53,311 nt of DNA from Palleronia salina (GCF_900141995.1 NZ_FQZA01000017.1:1-53311); one strand, 5' to 3'; numbered from the stretch's first letter, positions 9,219-19,540 are shown. The notes: generated by a model from the letters alone, not told the origin. Program-made: numbers and translations.

Positions 9219-10978
9219 AGAATACCGGACGCGAGGCCCTCGTCGCCGAAGCGATGCTGCACCGCCCGCGCCGTGACCGGTCGCGGGACGCGCAGGAATG
9301 GTGGCGCGGGGCGATGTTCTACGAGGTCTACATCCGTTCGTTCCGCGACAGCGACGGCGACGGTGTCGGCGACCTGCAGGGCGTCATCGAGAAGCTGGAC
9401 CATATCGCCAGCCTGGGCGTGGACGGATTGTGGCTTTCGCCCTTCTATCCCTCGCCGCAGGTCGATTTCGGGTACGACATCAGCGATTTCTCGAATGTCG
9501 ATCCGCTCTACGGCTCGATGGGCGACTTCCACGAGCTGACCGAGAAGGTCCACGAGAAAGGCATGAAGCTGCTGATCGACCTGGTGCCGTGCCATACCTC
9601 GGACCAGCATCCCTGGTTCAAGGAAAGCCGGCAGGACCGCGAGAACGAGAAGGCCGATTGGTACATCTGGGCCGACGGGGCCGAGGATGGCGGCCCGCCG
9701 AACAACTGGCTCAGCAGCTTTGGCGGCTCGGCCTGGCAATGGGATCCCCGGCGGTCGCAGTATTACTATCATCCCTTCCTGACCTGTCAGCCCGCGCTGA
9801 ACCTGCAGAACCCCGAGGCGCTCGAGGCTGTGCTGGACATCTTCCGCTTCTGGATGGACCGCGGGGTGGACGGGTTCCGCCTGGATGCCGTGCAATGCCT
9901 GTGCTGCGACCCCGCTTTGCGGTCGAACCCGCCGTCGCCCTCGGGCGAACAGAACATCATGGTGGGCGGCGGGCCGAACAATCCGTTCCGCAAGCAGTTG
10001 CACCTGTTCGACCGCGACGTCCCGCAATCCGCCAAGGTGCTCGAGGCGTTCCGCGGGGCGGTGCGCGAATACGAACCCGAGCGGGTGCTGATCGGCGAGC
10101 TTGCGGACGTGGACAGCTCGCGCTTCGCGGTCAAGTACACGCTTCAGGATCAGCGGCTGCACGCGGTCTATGATTTCGACCTCATCAACGCCGCCAACTC
10201 TCTGGACGACTGGCGCGACATCCTGCGCGTGCGGGTCGAGTTCATGGCCTCGGGCTGGATGATGAACGTGTTCACCAACCACGACTCGGTGCGCGCGGTG
10301 TCCAACCTGACGCTTTTCGCCGAGAGGGAAGGCTGTCACGACCAGGCGGCCAAGCTGCTGCTGTTCATGCAGTCCACGCTGCTGGGCGGCGGGATCATCT
10401 TCCAGGGCGAGGAGCTGGGCCTGCCGCAGCCCGAGCTGGAATACGAGGATCTGCAGGACCCCTGGGCGAAGGCCTTCTGGCCCGATTTCGAGGGGCGCGA
10501 CGGCGTGCGCACGCCGATCCCGTGGAAGAAATCCGGCAAGCAAGCGGGGTTTACCGACGCCGAGGAGGCCTGGCTGCCCGTGCCCGACGACCACCGCGAC
10601 CATGCCGTCACCACCCAGGAGAAGGATCCGGACTCGGTCCTGAACTTCACCCGGGCGCTGCTCGCGTGGCGGAAAGAGGAACCGCTGCTGCGCACCGGGC
10701 GCGAGCGGGTCTACGAATCCGACGTCGCGCCGGTGATCGCCTATGATCGCTACGACGACGAGCGCTGCCTGACCTTCGTCATCAACGTCTCGATGGACGA
10801 ACGCTGGTTTCCGATGGAGGCGGGTGACGCGCCCATCGAAATCGCCGGCGCCTGCCCGAGCCGGGACAAGAAGGGATTGCGCCTGGGCCCGCTCGATTTC
10901 GCCGTGATCCGCCGCGCCGGGAATTGCGTTCCGGAAACGGGATCGGCGGACCGGACGAAGACGATTGCGCCGGGGTGA
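9215..10978 (+). CDS. GH13 alpha-glucosidase family enzyme, second tandem copy
   Basis: The 587-residue protein starts at ATG 9215 inside the previous stop (ATGA), so the pair is co-translated. It has an extra 30-residue N-terminal segment before EWWRGAMFYEVYIRSF. The triad is intact: Asp224 in GVDGFRLDA, Glu295 in LIGELAD and Asp357 in TNHDSVRA. The pocket loop differs strongly from its neighbour (AVQCLCCDP versus VCAFYFHDS after the nucleophile), so the two copies probably differ in substrate or in hydrolysis versus transfer. Exact specificity (sucrose, trehalose, maltose, isomaltose) cannot be assigned by reading. Confidence 0.88.
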   Translation: MKNTGREALVAEAMLHRPRRDRSRDAQEWWRGAMFYEVYIRSFRDSDGDGVGDLQGVIEKLDHIASLGVDGLWLSPFYPSPQVDFGYDISDFSNVDPLYGSMGDFHELTEKVHEKGMKLLIDLVPCHTSDQHPWFKESRQDRENEKADWYIWADGAEDGGPPNNWLSSFGGSAWQWDPRRSQYYYHPFLTCQPALNLQNPEALEAVLDIFRFWMDRGVDGFRLDAVQCLCCDPALRSNPPSPSGEQNIMVGGGPNNPFRKQLHLFDRDVPQSAKVLEAFRGAVREYEPERVLIGELADVDSSRFAVKYTLQDQRLHAVYDFDLINAANSLDDWRDILRVRVEFMASGWMMNVFTNHDSVRAVSNLTLFAEREGCHDQAAKLLLFMQSTLLGGGIIFQGEELGLPQPELEYEDLQDPWAKAFWPDFEGRDGVRTPIPWKKSGKQAGFTDAEEAWLPVPDDHRDHAVTTQEKDPDSVLNFTRALLAWRKEEPLLRTGRERVYESDVAPVIAYDRYDDERCLTFVINVSMDERWFPMEAGDAPIEIAGACPSRDKKGLRLGPLDFAVIRRAGNCVPETGSADRTKTIAPG

Positions 10979-11294
10979 AAAGGCAGTCTTGGCAGTGGGG
11001 ATGGTTCTGGTGAAATTGAACCGACGAATTTTGCAGACTGCCAATTGCGCGGTCTGCCGCCGGGCCTGAAATTGCGGGGGTGCATGAACCGGGAGCCGGA
11101 CCGCCCGAATTTCAGGGTGCGGTTTGACTTCAATTCTTTGCGCGGGCTTGAAAAACGGTCTTGCAGCAATCCCGCACCGGCTTGCCGCCCGGATGGGATC
11201 CCGAGGGCCCCACAGGGTTGTCATCCCGCCCGTCCCTGCGCAGGCTGATCCGTGGACCCTCGTCGCCGCCGCGAGAAGAATACGGCGATAATCG
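10979..11294. other. Intergenic stretch between GH13 pair and PPC/RTX gene
   Basis: About 316 bases with GC clearly lower than the neighbouring genes and several AT-rich patches. I find no RNA gene or convincing small coding frame and no strong terminator hairpin. No ribosome binding site of the usual strength precedes ATG 11295. Confidence 0.5.
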
Positions 11295-12767
11295 ATGGAT
11301 GATTTTTCGAGCGACGTGACCACCACGGGGCGGCTGACACTCGACGGCCTGTCATTCGGGACGATCGAGGAGAGCGGTGACACCGACTGGTTCGAGGTCG
11401 AGCTGGTCGAGGGCGTCGCTTTTTCGATCCAAGTATTGGGTTTGGGAGTTTACAATCGGACCCTCTACGAGGCGCAGCTACGCCTGCTCGATGAGAACGG
11501 AGAGCTGTTCGCAGCTGCAACCCCGCCCGTACCTATCATTCCGCAGCGCAACGGTTACAGCCGAGCCGACGAGGATCCGGGCACCTATTACGTCGAGGTG
11601 AAAGGTTTTCTAGGGGCCACTGGAACGTATGCTCTCGAATATTTGCAAATGGTTCCCGAGACCGGGAGTTCCCGCGCAGATGCCACGGAGCTGACACTCG
11701 GGGCGTCTGTAGGAGCCGTCGACAATTCCACAGTTTACAATTTCCCCCGCGTGGGAACTGACGTACCTGACTTTGACTGGTTCTTCATGGATCTGGACGG
11801 AAACCAGTCTTATGTGATCGAAATCGACGGCGACCGGTTCTTCCCGTCCCGTTTACGCAGCGCCACTAGCCAGGTGTTCGATCAGGACGGCGAAATGATC
11901 GGCTCCAGTGCCGTCGTTGACGACGGGTTCGGAAACCAGGACATCATCCGGTTCGAGACCGGTGCGGCGGGCCGGTATGATCTGGAAGTCCGGAGCGTCG
12001 ATGGACGCGACGAACACTACTCCGTTGCTCTGAAGAGCCTCGTTGCGGTCTCCGGCACCGATGGCGCCGACTGGCAGGTGGTGCCCTCCAATATGGAGGC
12101 CGTGCCGGGTTCGATCTCGGGCGGGGCGGGGGAGGACATGATCTCCTTCGCTGGCCGCGAGCGCCTGGGCGTGCTGGTGAACCTCGACAGCGGCCTGGTG
12201 CAGGCCGAGATGCCGGGCTTCATATCCCTGATCATGGACAGCATCGAGCATGTCACCGGATCGTCCCATGGCGACACGCTCTACGGCGCCGAGGGGGGCG
12301 AGCGCATGCGCGCCCTCGGTGGCTGGGACATGGTCTATGGCTCGGCCGGCCGCGATACGCTCGACGGGGGCGGCGGGCGCGACACGCTCAGCTATCTCTT
12401 CTCCGACACCGGCGTGCAGGTCTCGCTCCTGCGCGGGCGCGGCTGGACGGGGGACGTCGCGGGCGACCGGATCGACGGGTTCGAGACGCTGATCGGAAGC
12501 TACCACGACGACTTCCTCTGGGGCGATCACGGCAACAACCGGCTGGAGGGCTCCACCGGTGACGACACGATCGTAGGTGCGGGCGGGGACGACTACATCC
12601 TCGCGGGGCAGGGCACCGACGTGATCGTCTACCTGGGCAACCGCGCGGATTACGAGATCATCCAAGACGGCATCCGCACGGACGTGATCAGCGACGGCTG
12701 GGAGGGCCACGACATCATCGGCCACGCCGAGGTGCTGCGCTTCGCCGACGGGGACGTGGTGCTGTAG
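11295..12767 (+). CDS. PPC-domain/RTX-repeat secreted protein
   Basis: The 490-residue protein has two parts. Residues 1-250 contain two bacterial pre-peptidase-C-like beta domains (recognisable by SGDTDWFEVEL, GTYYVEVKG, DFDWFFMDL and YDLEVRS). Residues 260-490 are RTX-type repeats (GGAGEDMIS, GSAGRDTLDGGGGRDTLSY, GSTGDDTIVGAGGDDYI) ending in a non-repeat FADGDVVL tail as in serralysin-like exoproteins. There is no N-terminal signal peptide, consistent with type I secretion via the C-terminus. There is no catalytic domain, so it may be a matrix, adhesion or binding protein. Base composition changes sharply inside the gene: near 50% GC at 11401-11460 against about 78% at 12421-12480 (counted by eye), suggesting a recombined N-terminal part. 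Confidence 0.8.
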   Translation: MDDFSSDVTTTGRLTLDGLSFGTIEESGDTDWFEVELVEGVAFSIQVLGLGVYNRTLYEAQLRLLDENGELFAAATPPVPIIPQRNGYSRADEDPGTYYVEVKGFLGATGTYALEYLQMVPETGSSRADATELTLGASVGAVDNSTVYNFPRVGTDVPDFDWFFMDLDGNQSYVIEIDGDRFFPSRLRSATSQVFDQDGEMIGSSAVVDDGFGNQDIIRFETGAAGRYDLEVRSVDGRDEHYSVALKSLVAVSGTDGADWQVVPSNMEAVPGSISGGAGEDMISFAGRERLGVLVNLDSGLVQAEMPGFISLIMDSIEHVTGSSHGDTLYGAEGGERMRALGGWDMVYGSAGRDTLDGGGGRDTLSYLFSDTGVQVSLLRGRGWTGDVAGDRIDGFETLIGSYHDDFLWGDHGNNRLEGSTGDDTIVGAGGDDYILAGQGTDVIVYLGNRADYEIIQDGIRTDVISDGWEGHDIIGHAEVLRFADGDVVL

Positions 12768-12914
12768 CGCCGCCATCTCGCCCGTCCCGAGCATCCCGGC
12801 GGCGGACCGGATGACGGGACGCATCCCCGCAACAGCCGCTGTCGACGACCCCGCCCGGACGGCATCGGGAGGACAGGGCGTCCGTCACGGGAAGTGGCCC
12901 GTTCGCGCGTGGCG

Positions 12915-13841
12915 TCAGTCGGTGAAGGCGGCGACGGTTTCGCGACGGCCGAGCATGAAGGCGTCGGCGACATGGATCAGCGGCTCGGGATCCACGTCGC
13001 TTTCAGCCTGCTCGATCAGTTCTGCAAAGCGGCGATAAAGGCTCGGGTATTCGCCCGGGGCCTCGACCGGCTGTTCGGTGCCGTCGATCATCAGCCGCGC
13101 GCCCCCGTCGACGAGCCTCAGCGTCCCGGCATCGGTCCCGATCTCGATCTGCCAGACTTCGCCGCCGTCCTGCCGCCAGTCGAATGCGGCTTCGGCGCTT
13201 AGCCCGTCCGGGCCCGCGAAGGCCAGCGCCGCGGCGATGGGGGCGGCGCGGTTCTCGGGGAAGGACAGGGTGGCCTCGGTCAGGTGCAGTTGGACCGGCA
13301 GGATCTTCGTGACGAGCGACAGGGCGTTGATGGCGGGATCGAATACGCCCAGCCCGCCGGGCTGCCAGATCCAGTCCTGGCCCGGGTGCCACTTGCGCAC
13401 GTCCTCCTTCCAGTCGATGCGCACCGACCGGATGGCCTTGTCCGCCAGCCAGTCGCGGGCCGCGTCGGCGGCCTCGGCGTTGCGGCTGTGCCAGGTCGCA
13501 AAAAGCGTGACGCCCCGGGCACGTGCCTGCCGTTCCAGCTTCAGTACCTCGGCGACCGAGGCGCCGGGCGGCTTTTCCAGCATGACGTGGCGGCCCGCGG
13601 CGATGGCGGCCGCGGCGGCGGCATAGCGCGGCACCGGCGGCATGGTGAGCGACACCGCCGGGATATCGGGCCGCGCCGCCAGCAAAGCGGGAAGGTCGGC
13701 GTGGGTCTCGACCCCGTCGATGCCGCCCGACCGGCTGACCGTGGCGGCAAGGCGAAAGGCCGGATCGGCCGAGATCGCCGGGATGTGCTGGTCGCGGGCG
13801 ATCTTGCCGATGCCGACCAGCGCGATGTCAGTGACTGTCAC
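12915..13841 (-). CDS. D-galactose / L-arabinose 1-dehydrogenase (Gfo/Idh/MocA family)
   Basis: The 308-residue protein opens with the Rossmann segment DIALVGIGKIARDQHIP and contains the family core LEKPPGASVAEV, FATWHSRNAEAA and WIWQPGGLGVFDPGIN-like residues (here VFDPAINA). It closely recalls Azospirillum L-arabinose 1-dehydrogenase, which also oxidises D-galactose. It would convert the sugar to its 1,4-lactone with NAD(P). GTG 13841 is chosen because GGAGG lies seven bases upstream and the codons before it do not resemble the family. It overlaps the dehydratase gene by 14 bases and is the last gene of the chvE-gguAB operon, so it acts on the imported sugar. No lactonase gene is adjacent. 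Confidence 0.88.
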   Translation of the reverse strand: MTVTDIALVGIGKIARDQHIPAISADPAFRLAATVSRSGGIDGVETHADLPALLAARPDIPAVSLTMPPVPRYAAAAAAIAAGRHVMLEKPPGASVAEVLKLERQARARGVTLFATWHSRNAEAADAARDWLADKAIRSVRIDWKEDVRKWHPGQDWIWQPGGLGVFDPAINALSLVTKILPVQLHLTEATLSFPENRAAPIAAALAFAGPDGLSAEAAFDWRQDGGEVWQIEIGTDAGTLRLVDGGARLMIDGTEQPVEAPGEYPSLYRRFAELIEQAESDVDPEPLIHVADAFMLGRRETVAAFTD

Positions 13842-15570
13842 GCGGCACCTCCGATCCCCGGCAGCCGCGCAGGAAGTCGAAATCCGCGCCCGTATCCGCG
13901 CCCTCCACGTGGTCGTGGAACAGCTTGGCGTAGCCACCCGACGGGACGTCGACGCTGGACGACCACGCGGCCAGGCGCTGGGCCAGCTCCTCGTCGCTGA
14001 TATCGAGATGCAGCCGCCGCGCGGGCACGTCGAGCTCGATCATGTCGCCCGAGCGCACGACGGCCAGCGGCCCGCCCACCGCCGCCTCGGGCGCGGTATG
14101 CAGCACGACCGTGCCGTAGGCGGTCCCCGACATGCGCGCGTCCGAGATGCGGACCATGTCGGTGATGCCCTTCTTCAGGACCTTGGGGGGCAGGCCCATG
14201 TTGCCGACTTCGGACATGCCGGGATAGCCCTTGGGCCCGCAGTTCTTCAGCACCATCACGCAGGTCTCGTCGATGTCGAGATCGTCGTCGCCGATGCGCG
14301 CCTTGTAGTCGTCGATATCCTCGAAGACGACCGCGCGGCCCCGATGTTTCATCAGGTGCTCGGACGCCGCCGAGGGCTTCAGCACCGCGCCATCGGGGGC
14401 GAGGTTGCCGCGCAGCACGGCGATGCCACCCGAGGCCGTCAGCGCCCGGTCTGCGGGGCGGATGACGTCCTCGTTCCAGTTGACCGCGTCCTTTACCTCG
14501 TCCCAGACCGGTCCGCCCGAAACGGTCAGCGCGTCCTTGTTGAGCATCCCGGCCTCGCCGAGACGTTTGAGCACCACGGGCAGGCCGCCGGCGTAGAAGA
14601 ACTCCTCCATCAGGTACTTGCCGGACGGCATCAGGTTCACGATGGTCGGCACGTCGCGGCCCAGCCGGTCCCAGTCGTCGAGCGTCACGTCGACGCCGAC
14701 CCGGCCCGCCAGCGCCAGCAGGTGCACGACCGCGTTGGTCGACCCGCCGATGGCGCCGTTGGTGCGGATCGCGTTCTCGAATGCCGCCTTGGTCATCACG
14801 TCCGACGGCTTCAGGTCGTCCTTGACCATCTGCACGATGCGCCGCCCCGACAGCTGCGCCATGACCCGCCGGCGCGCGTCCACCCCGGGGATCGCGGCGT
14901 TGCCCGACAGCGCCATGCCCAGCGCCTCGGCCATGCTGGCCATCGTGCTCGCGGTGCCCATGGTGTTGCAGGTGCCCGATGACCGGCTCATGGCCTGCTC
15001 GGCCTCCAGGAATTCCTCCTGGGTCATCTTCCCGGCCTTGATGTCCTCGCTCATCTGCCACAGCGCGGTGCCCGAGCCTACGCGCTCGCCCCGGAACCAG
15101 CCGTTCAGCATCGGGCCGCCGGTCACGACGATGGACGGGATGTCGGTCGAGGCCGCGCCCATCATCAGCGACGGCGTGGTCTTGTCGCAGCCCACCAGCA
15201 GCACGGCGCCGTCGATGGGCTGGGCGCGCATCGTCTCTTCCACCGCCATGGCGGCGAGGTTTCGGTACATCATCGCCGTGGGGCGGAACGTGTTCTCGGA
15301 CGCCGAGAAGACCGGCACCTCGAGCGGGAAGCCACCGGCCTCCCAGATGCCCGCCTTCACCTTCTCGGCCAGTTCGCGCAGGTGGCCGTTGCAGGGCGTC
15401 AGGTCCGACCAGGTGTTGAGAATGCCGATGACAGGCCGCCCGTCGAACAGGTCGTGGGGGTAGCCCTGGTTCTTCAGCCAGCCGCGGTGGTAGATGTTGT
15501 CGCGGCTGGTGCCGCCGTACCATTCCTGGCTGCGCAGCTTGCGGGGCCACTCGGCGGGTTCAAACGGCAT
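13828..15570 (-). CDS. L-arabinonate dehydratase (IlvD/Edd family)
   Basis: The 580-residue protein matches the sugar-acid branch of the IlvD/Edd dehydratases almost block for block. It has the three iron-sulfur cysteines expected for that branch: Cys60 in TPCNGH, Cys128 in GCDKTTP and Cys201 in GTCNTMGTAS. The active-site serine lies in SDARMSGTAYG. From recall it is very similar to Rhizobium L-arabinonate dehydratase, which turns L-arabinonate (and D-fuconate or D-galactonate more weakly) into the 2-keto-3-deoxy acid. The start is supported by GGAG six bases upstream. Together with the 1-dehydrogenase it supplies two of the five steps of non-phosphorylative arabinose breakdown. Confidence 0.9.
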   Translation of the reverse strand: MPFEPAEWPRKLRSQEWYGGTSRDNIYHRGWLKNQGYPHDLFDGRPVIGILNTWSDLTPCNGHLRELAEKVKAGIWEAGGFPLEVPVFSASENTFRPTAMMYRNLAAMAVEETMRAQPIDGAVLLVGCDKTTPSLMMGAASTDIPSIVVTGGPMLNGWFRGERVGSGTALWQMSEDIKAGKMTQEEFLEAEQAMSRSSGTCNTMGTASTMASMAEALGMALSGNAAIPGVDARRRVMAQLSGRRIVQMVKDDLKPSDVMTKAAFENAIRTNGAIGGSTNAVVHLLALAGRVGVDVTLDDWDRLGRDVPTIVNLMPSGKYLMEEFFYAGGLPVVLKRLGEAGMLNKDALTVSGGPVWDEVKDAVNWNEDVIRPADRALTASGGIAVLRGNLAPDGAVLKPSAASEHLMKHRGRAVVFEDIDDYKARIGDDDLDIDETCVMVLKNCGPKGYPGMSEVGNMGLPPKVLKKGITDMVRISDARMSGTAYGTVVLHTAPEAAVGGPLAVVRSGDMIELDVPARRLHLDISDEELAQRLAAWSSSVDVPSGGYAKLFHDHVEGADTGADFDFLRGCRGSEVPRDSH

Positions 15571-15601
15571 GGCAATCTCCAGAGAAGGGCAAGACGGTCC
15601 G

Positions 15602-15621
15602 CCCGGCGCGGACGCGCCGGG
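15602..15621 (-). terminator. Intercistronic hairpin between gguB and the dehydratase gene
   Basis: CCCGGCGC (15602-15609) and GCGCCGGG (15614-15621) form a perfect eight-pair stem with a four-base loop. There is no T-tract, so it is more likely an RNA-processing or stability element than a full terminator. Confidence 0.5.
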
Positions 15622-15647
15622 TCGCTGGGGGCGTGATGGCCAAAGGC

Positions 15648-16862
15648 TCAGCCCTTTTTCTTGTTCATGACGTCGAAGATCACGGCGGCCAGTAGGACGA
15701 GTCCCTTGATGACCTGCTGGTAGTCGATACCGATCCCGAGGATCGACATCCCGTTGTTCATCACGCCCATGATGAAGGCGCCGATCACCGCGCCGACCAC
15801 CGTGCCGACGCCGCCCGCCATGGACGCGCCGCCGATGAAGACGGCCGCGATCACGTCGAGTTCGAAGGTCGCGCCGGCCTTGGGCGTCGCGGTGTTAAGG
15901 CGCGCCGCGAAGACGAGCCCCGCGAGCGCCGCGAGCATCCCCATGTTGGCGAAGGTCAGGAAGGTCAGCCGCTGGGCGTTGATGCCCGACAGCGACGCGG
16001 CCTTCTCGTTGCCGCCGATGGCGTAGATGCGGCGCCCGATGGTCGTGCGGCTGGTGATGAAGGAATAGATCGCGATCAGCAGCGCCATGACGATGAACAC
16101 GTTGGGCAGGCCGCGGAAATCGGCCATCAGCCAGCTCATCCAGATGATGCCGAAGAAGATCAGCGCGGTCTTGGCGGCGAAGAAGGCGAAGGGCTCGGAC
16201 GGTGCGCCGGTCCGGGCCTGCGCCTGCCGGTTGCGGATCGCCAGCCCCGCGAGGATCGTGGCCACCGCGATGCCGATCAGCAGCGACAACAGGTTGAAGC
16301 CGTCCATGCCGAACGGGTCGGCGATGAAGCCCGACGAGATCAGCTGGAATTCGCGCGGGAAGGGGCCGACCGACTGGCCGGCCAGCAGCCACAGCGTCAG
16401 GCCCTTGAACACGAGCATCCCGGCCAGCGTCACGATGAAGGACGGGATGCGGAAATAGGCCACCCAGAACCCCTGTGCGGCCCCGATCAGCGCGCCCGCC
16501 GCAAGGCAGAGGATGCCCGCCAGAAGGTAATGCATGTCCCAGTTCACGATCATTACCGCGGCGAGCGCCCCGATGAAGCCCAGGACCGAGCCCACCGACA
16601 GGTCGATATGCCCCGCGACGATCACCAGCAGCATGCCCACGGCCATGATGATGATGTAGGAGTTCTGGAGGATCAGGTTCGTCAGGTTCACGGGCCGCAG
16701 CAGGATGCCGCCCGTGGCGACCTGGAAGAACGCCATGATGGCGATCAGCGCGAAAAGGATGCCGTATTCGCGCAGGTGCCCCTTGAGGAAGCGCCAGCTT
16801 GCCTTGGCCTGTTCCCCGGCCGGTGCGTCGGCCTCGATACCGCGCTCGGTCGTGTCGCTCAT
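15648..16862 (-). CDS. gguB: Sugar ABC transporter permease (GguB-like)
   Basis: The 404-residue membrane protein has about ten hydrophobic helices and the ribose/xylose-permease core [31 protein letters not shown] and [18 protein letters not shown] are typical of the XylH/GguB group. A soluble N-terminal stretch of about 30 residues precedes the first helix. It forms the channel for sugars delivered by ChvE. Its start overlaps the gguA stop by four bases. Confidence 0.92.
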   Translation of the reverse strand: MSDTTERGIEADAPAGEQAKASWRFLKGHLREYGILFALIAIMAFFQVATGGILLRPVNLTNLILQNSYIIIMAVGMLLVIVAGHIDLSVGSVLGFIGALAAVMIVNWDMHYLLAGILCLAAGALIGAAQGFWVAYFRIPSFIVTLAGMLVFKGLTLWLLAGQSVGPFPREFQLISSGFIADPFGMDGFNLLSLLIGIAVATILAGLAIRNRQAQARTGAPSEPFAFFAAKTALIFFGIIWMSWLMADFRGLPNVFIVMALLIAIYSFITSRTTIGRRIYAIGGNEKAASLSGINAQRLTFLTFANMGMLAALAGLVFAARLNTATPKAGATFELDVIAAVFIGGASMAGGVGTVVGAVIGAFIMGVMNNGMSILGIGIDYQQVIKGLVLLAAVIFDVMNKKKG

Positions 16863-18394
16863 GTCGCGGGCTCCCCTGACTTGATGATGCGGGCCATGAT
16901 CTTCTCCTGGCTGGCCTCGTTGGTGGGCATCTCGCCCACGAAGCGGCCCTCGTTCATGACGTAGAGCCGATCGGTGATGCCCAGAAGCTCGGGCATCTCG
17001 GACGATATCACGACGATGGCCTTGCCCTGTTTCGCAAGGTCTCGGATCACCGTGTAGATCTCGAACTTCGCGCCGACATCGATGCCGCGTGTGGGTTCAT
17101 CGAGGATCAGGATGTCGGGATCGGCGAACAGCCACTTGGACAGGACGACCTTCTGCTGGTTGCCGCCCGACAGGTTCACCGTCTCCTGCTCGATCGAGCT
17201 CGACTTGATGTTCAGCCGCTTGCGGTATCGCTCGGCCACTTCCGTCTCGCGCGCGCGGTTCAGAACGATCCCGTCGGCCACCGCGTCGAGCTTGGCCATC
17301 GAGATGTTGCGCCGGATCGTGTCGTCGAGCACGAGGCCATAGGTCTTGCGGTCCTCGGTCGCATAGGCAAGTCCGGCGTTGATCGCGGACCGCACGCTCG
17401 ACAGGTCGGCGGGCTGGCCGTTGATCTTCGCACTGCCCGAGATGTCGCGCCCGTAGGAGCGGCCGAACAGGCTCATGGCAAGCTCGGTCCGGCCCGCGCC
17501 CATCAGGCCGGCGATGCCCACGACCTCGCCCTTCTTCACGTGGAAGGACACGTCGCGCACCACGATCCGTTCGGCGTCGATGGGGTGGTGCACGGTCCAG
17601 TTCGAGACCTCCAGCGCCACCTGGTCGCTGATCTCGGGGTCGCGCGGCGGATAGCGGTCGTCCAGCGACCGGCCCACCATGTCGCGGATGATGTCGTCCT
17701 CGCTGATGCCGTCCTTGCAGTCGAGCCGCGCCACTGTCGACCCGTCCCGCAAGACGGTGATCGTGTCGGCGACGCGCGATATTTCGTTCAGCTTGTGGCT
17801 GATGAGGATCGAGGTCACGCCCTGGCGGCGGAACTCGGTCAGAAGGGCGAGCAGCTTCTCGCTGTCCTGTTCGTTCAGAGACGAGGTCGGCTCGTCCAGG
17901 ATCAGAAGGCGGACGTCCTTCGACAGCGCCTTGGCGATCTCGACCAGCTGCTGCTTGCCCAGGCCAAGGTCGCCCACGGGCGTCTTGGGATTTTCCTTCA
18001 GGCCCACGCGGTCCAAGAGCTCGGCGGCGCGGGCTTCCGTCTCGCGCCAATCGATGATGCCGCCCGAGGCGCGTTCGTTGCCCAGGAAGATGTTCTCGGC
18101 CACCGACAGAAGCGGGACAAGCGCCAGCTCCTGGTGGATGATGGCGATGCCCATCGCCTCGCTGTCGCGGATGGTGCGGAAGGACTGTGGCGCGCCGTCG
18201 AAGGCGATCTCGCCCTCGTAGGAGCCGTGCGGGTAGACGCCCGACAGCACCTTCATCAGCGTCGACTTGCCCGCGCCGTTCTCGCCCACGAGGGCGTGGA
18301 TCTCGCCCCGCTCGACGCTGAGGTTCACCCGGTCGAGCGCCTTCACCCCCGGAAATTCCTTGGTGATGTCGCGCATTTCGAGAATCGTCGGCAT
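16859..18394 (-). CDS. gguA: Sugar ABC transporter ATPase with two ABC domains (GguA-like)
   Basis: The 511-residue protein carries two ATP-binding cassettes, as usual for monosaccharide importers. The first has Walker [10 protein letters not shown] and Walker [12 protein letters not shown]. The second has the degenerate P-loop [11 protein letters not shown] followed by [16 protein letters not shown] and [11 protein letters not shown], also normal for the family. I start at ATG 18394 (MPTILEMRD) rather than 33 bases upstream because AAGGGG precedes it and family members begin there. It couples ATP hydrolysis to import of ChvE ligands. Confidence 0.93.
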   Translation of the reverse strand: MPTILEMRDITKEFPGVKALDRVNLSVERGEIHALVGENGAGKSTLMKVLSGVYPHGSYEGEIAFDGAPQSFRTIRDSEAMGIAIIHQELALVPLLSVAENIFLGNERASGGIIDWRETEARAAELLDRVGLKENPKTPVGDLGLGKQQLVEIAKALSKDVRLLILDEPTSSLNEQDSEKLLALLTEFRRQGVTSILISHKLNEISRVADTITVLRDGSTVARLDCKDGISEDDIIRDMVGRSLDDRYPPRDPEISDQVALEVSNWTVHHPIDAERIVVRDVSFHVKKGEVVGIAGLMGAGRTELAMSLFGRSYGRDISGSAKINGQPADLSSVRSAINAGLAYATEDRKTYGLVLDDTIRRNISMAKLDAVADGIVLNRARETEVAERYRKRLNIKSSSIEQETVNLSGGNQQKVVLSKWLFADPDILILDEPTRGIDVGAKFEIYTVIRDLAKQGKAIVVISSEMPELLGITDRLYVMNEGRFVGEMPTNEASQEKIMARIIKSGEPAT

Positions 18395-18442
18395 GACGCG
18401 CCCCTTGCGTGGAAAGGCCCCCGGCATGACGCCGGAGGCAGT

Positions 18443-18468
18443 CGTGGCCGCGCGGGGGCGCGGCCACG
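18443..18468 (-). terminator. Strong intercistronic hairpin behind chvE
   Basis: CGTGGCCGCGC (18443-18453) and GCGCGGCCACG (18458-18468) are perfectly complementary, giving an 11-pair stem with a GGGG loop. It begins eight bases after the chvE stop in the transcript and has no T-tract. It fits a 3' protecting structure that keeps chvE mRNA abundant relative to gguAB. Confidence 0.7.
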
Positions 18469-18475
18469 TCGGGAT

Positions 18476-19540
18476 TCACTCGATCTCGGAGGCGTCGTAG
18501 TAGCCCGAGTCGACCAGCACCTCGGTGATGTTCTCCTCGGTCACCGGCACCGGCTCCAGCAGGTACGACGGCACGACCTTCAAGCCGTTGTCGTAGGTCT
18601 CGGTGTCGTTGATCTCGGGCTCGCCGCCCTGAAGCAGCGCGTCGACCATGCCCACGGTCACACGCGCCAGTTCGCGGGTGTCCTTGAAGATCGTCGAATA
18701 CTGCTCGCCCCGCTTGATCGCCTTGATCGACGGGATCTCGGCGTCCTGGCCGGTGACGATGGGCATTTCCATGTCGCCCGAGCCGTAGCCGACGCCGCGC
18801 AGCGACGAGATGATGCCGATGGACAGCCCGTCATAGGGCGACAGGACGCCGTGCACGCGCTGGTCGGTGTAGTTGGCCGACAGCAGGTTATCCATCCGCG
18901 CCTGGGCGACCGAGCCGTCCCAGCGCAGCGTGCCCACCGTGTCCATGCCCATCTGGCCCGACACGATGTTGATGCTGCCATCGTCGATCAGCGGTTGCAG
19001 CACGCTCATCGCGCCATTGTAGAAGAAGTAGGCGTTGTTGTCGTCCGGGCTTCCGCCGAACAGCTCGACGTTCCAAGCCTCCGCATCCGGGAACCGCTCT
19101 TCCAGGCCGTTCACGAGGTTCGTGGCCTGCTGCACGCCGACCTGGAAGTTGTCGAAGGTGGCGTAGTAGTCCACGTCGCCCGAATCGCGGATCAGGCGGT
19201 CATAGGCGACCACGGGGATGTCCATCGCGGCGGCGTTGGCCAGCGCGTTGGTCAGGGTGGTGCCATCGATGGCCGCGATCACCAGCGCGTCGACGCCGGT
19301 GGTGATCATGTTCTCGATCTGCGCCAGCTGGTTGGGGATGTCGTCCTCGGCGTATTGCAGGTTCGTCTCGTAGCCGGCTTCCTCGAACTGGGCGACCATG
19401 CTTTCGCCGTCCGAGATCCAGCGCGCCGAGGATTTGGTGGGCATCGCGATGCCGATGGTGCCCATGTCCTGCGCGAAGGCGGGCATGGCGATCAGGGTCG
19501 CCAGGGCGGTCGCGCCAAGGGCGCGTCGTGTGAATGTCAT
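18476..19540 (-). CDS. chvE: Periplasmic monosaccharide-binding protein ChvE
   Basis: The 354-residue protein has a signal peptide ending AMPAFAQD and then [16 protein letters not shown], the diagnostic ChvE opening. Other nearly invariant blocks are YADDDIPNQL-like, [42 protein letters not shown] and TGQDAEIPS. ChvE of Agrobacterium binds L-arabinose, D-galactose, D-glucose and relatives, feeds GguAB, and there also signals to VirA; no vir genes are present, so here only transport is implied. A strong GGGAGG lies upstream of the ATG. It is the first structural gene after the regulator. Confidence 0.94.
   Translation of the reverse strand: MTFTRRALGATALATLIAMPAFAQDMGTIGIAMPTKSSARWISDGESMVAQFEEAGYETNLQYAEDDIPNQLAQIENMITTGVDALVIAAIDGTTLTNALANAAAMDIPVVAYDRLIRDSGDVDYYATFDNFQVGVQQATNLVNGLEERFPDAEAWNVELFGGSPDDNNAYFFYNGAMSVLQPLIDDGSINIVSGQMGMDTVGTLRWDGSVAQARMDNLLSANYTDQRVHGVLSPYDGLSIGIISSLRGVGYGSGDMEMPIVTGQDAEIPSIKAIKRGEQYSTIFKDTRELARVTVGMVDALLQGGEPEINDTETYDNGLKVVPSYLLEPVPVTEENITEVLVDSGYYDASEIE

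Noticed and set aside
8765-11383. Minus-strand open frame of 872 codons across the second GH13 gene
   Set aside because: It mirrors the codons of a conserved enzyme and crosses gene borders; no ribosome binding site or recognisable domain.
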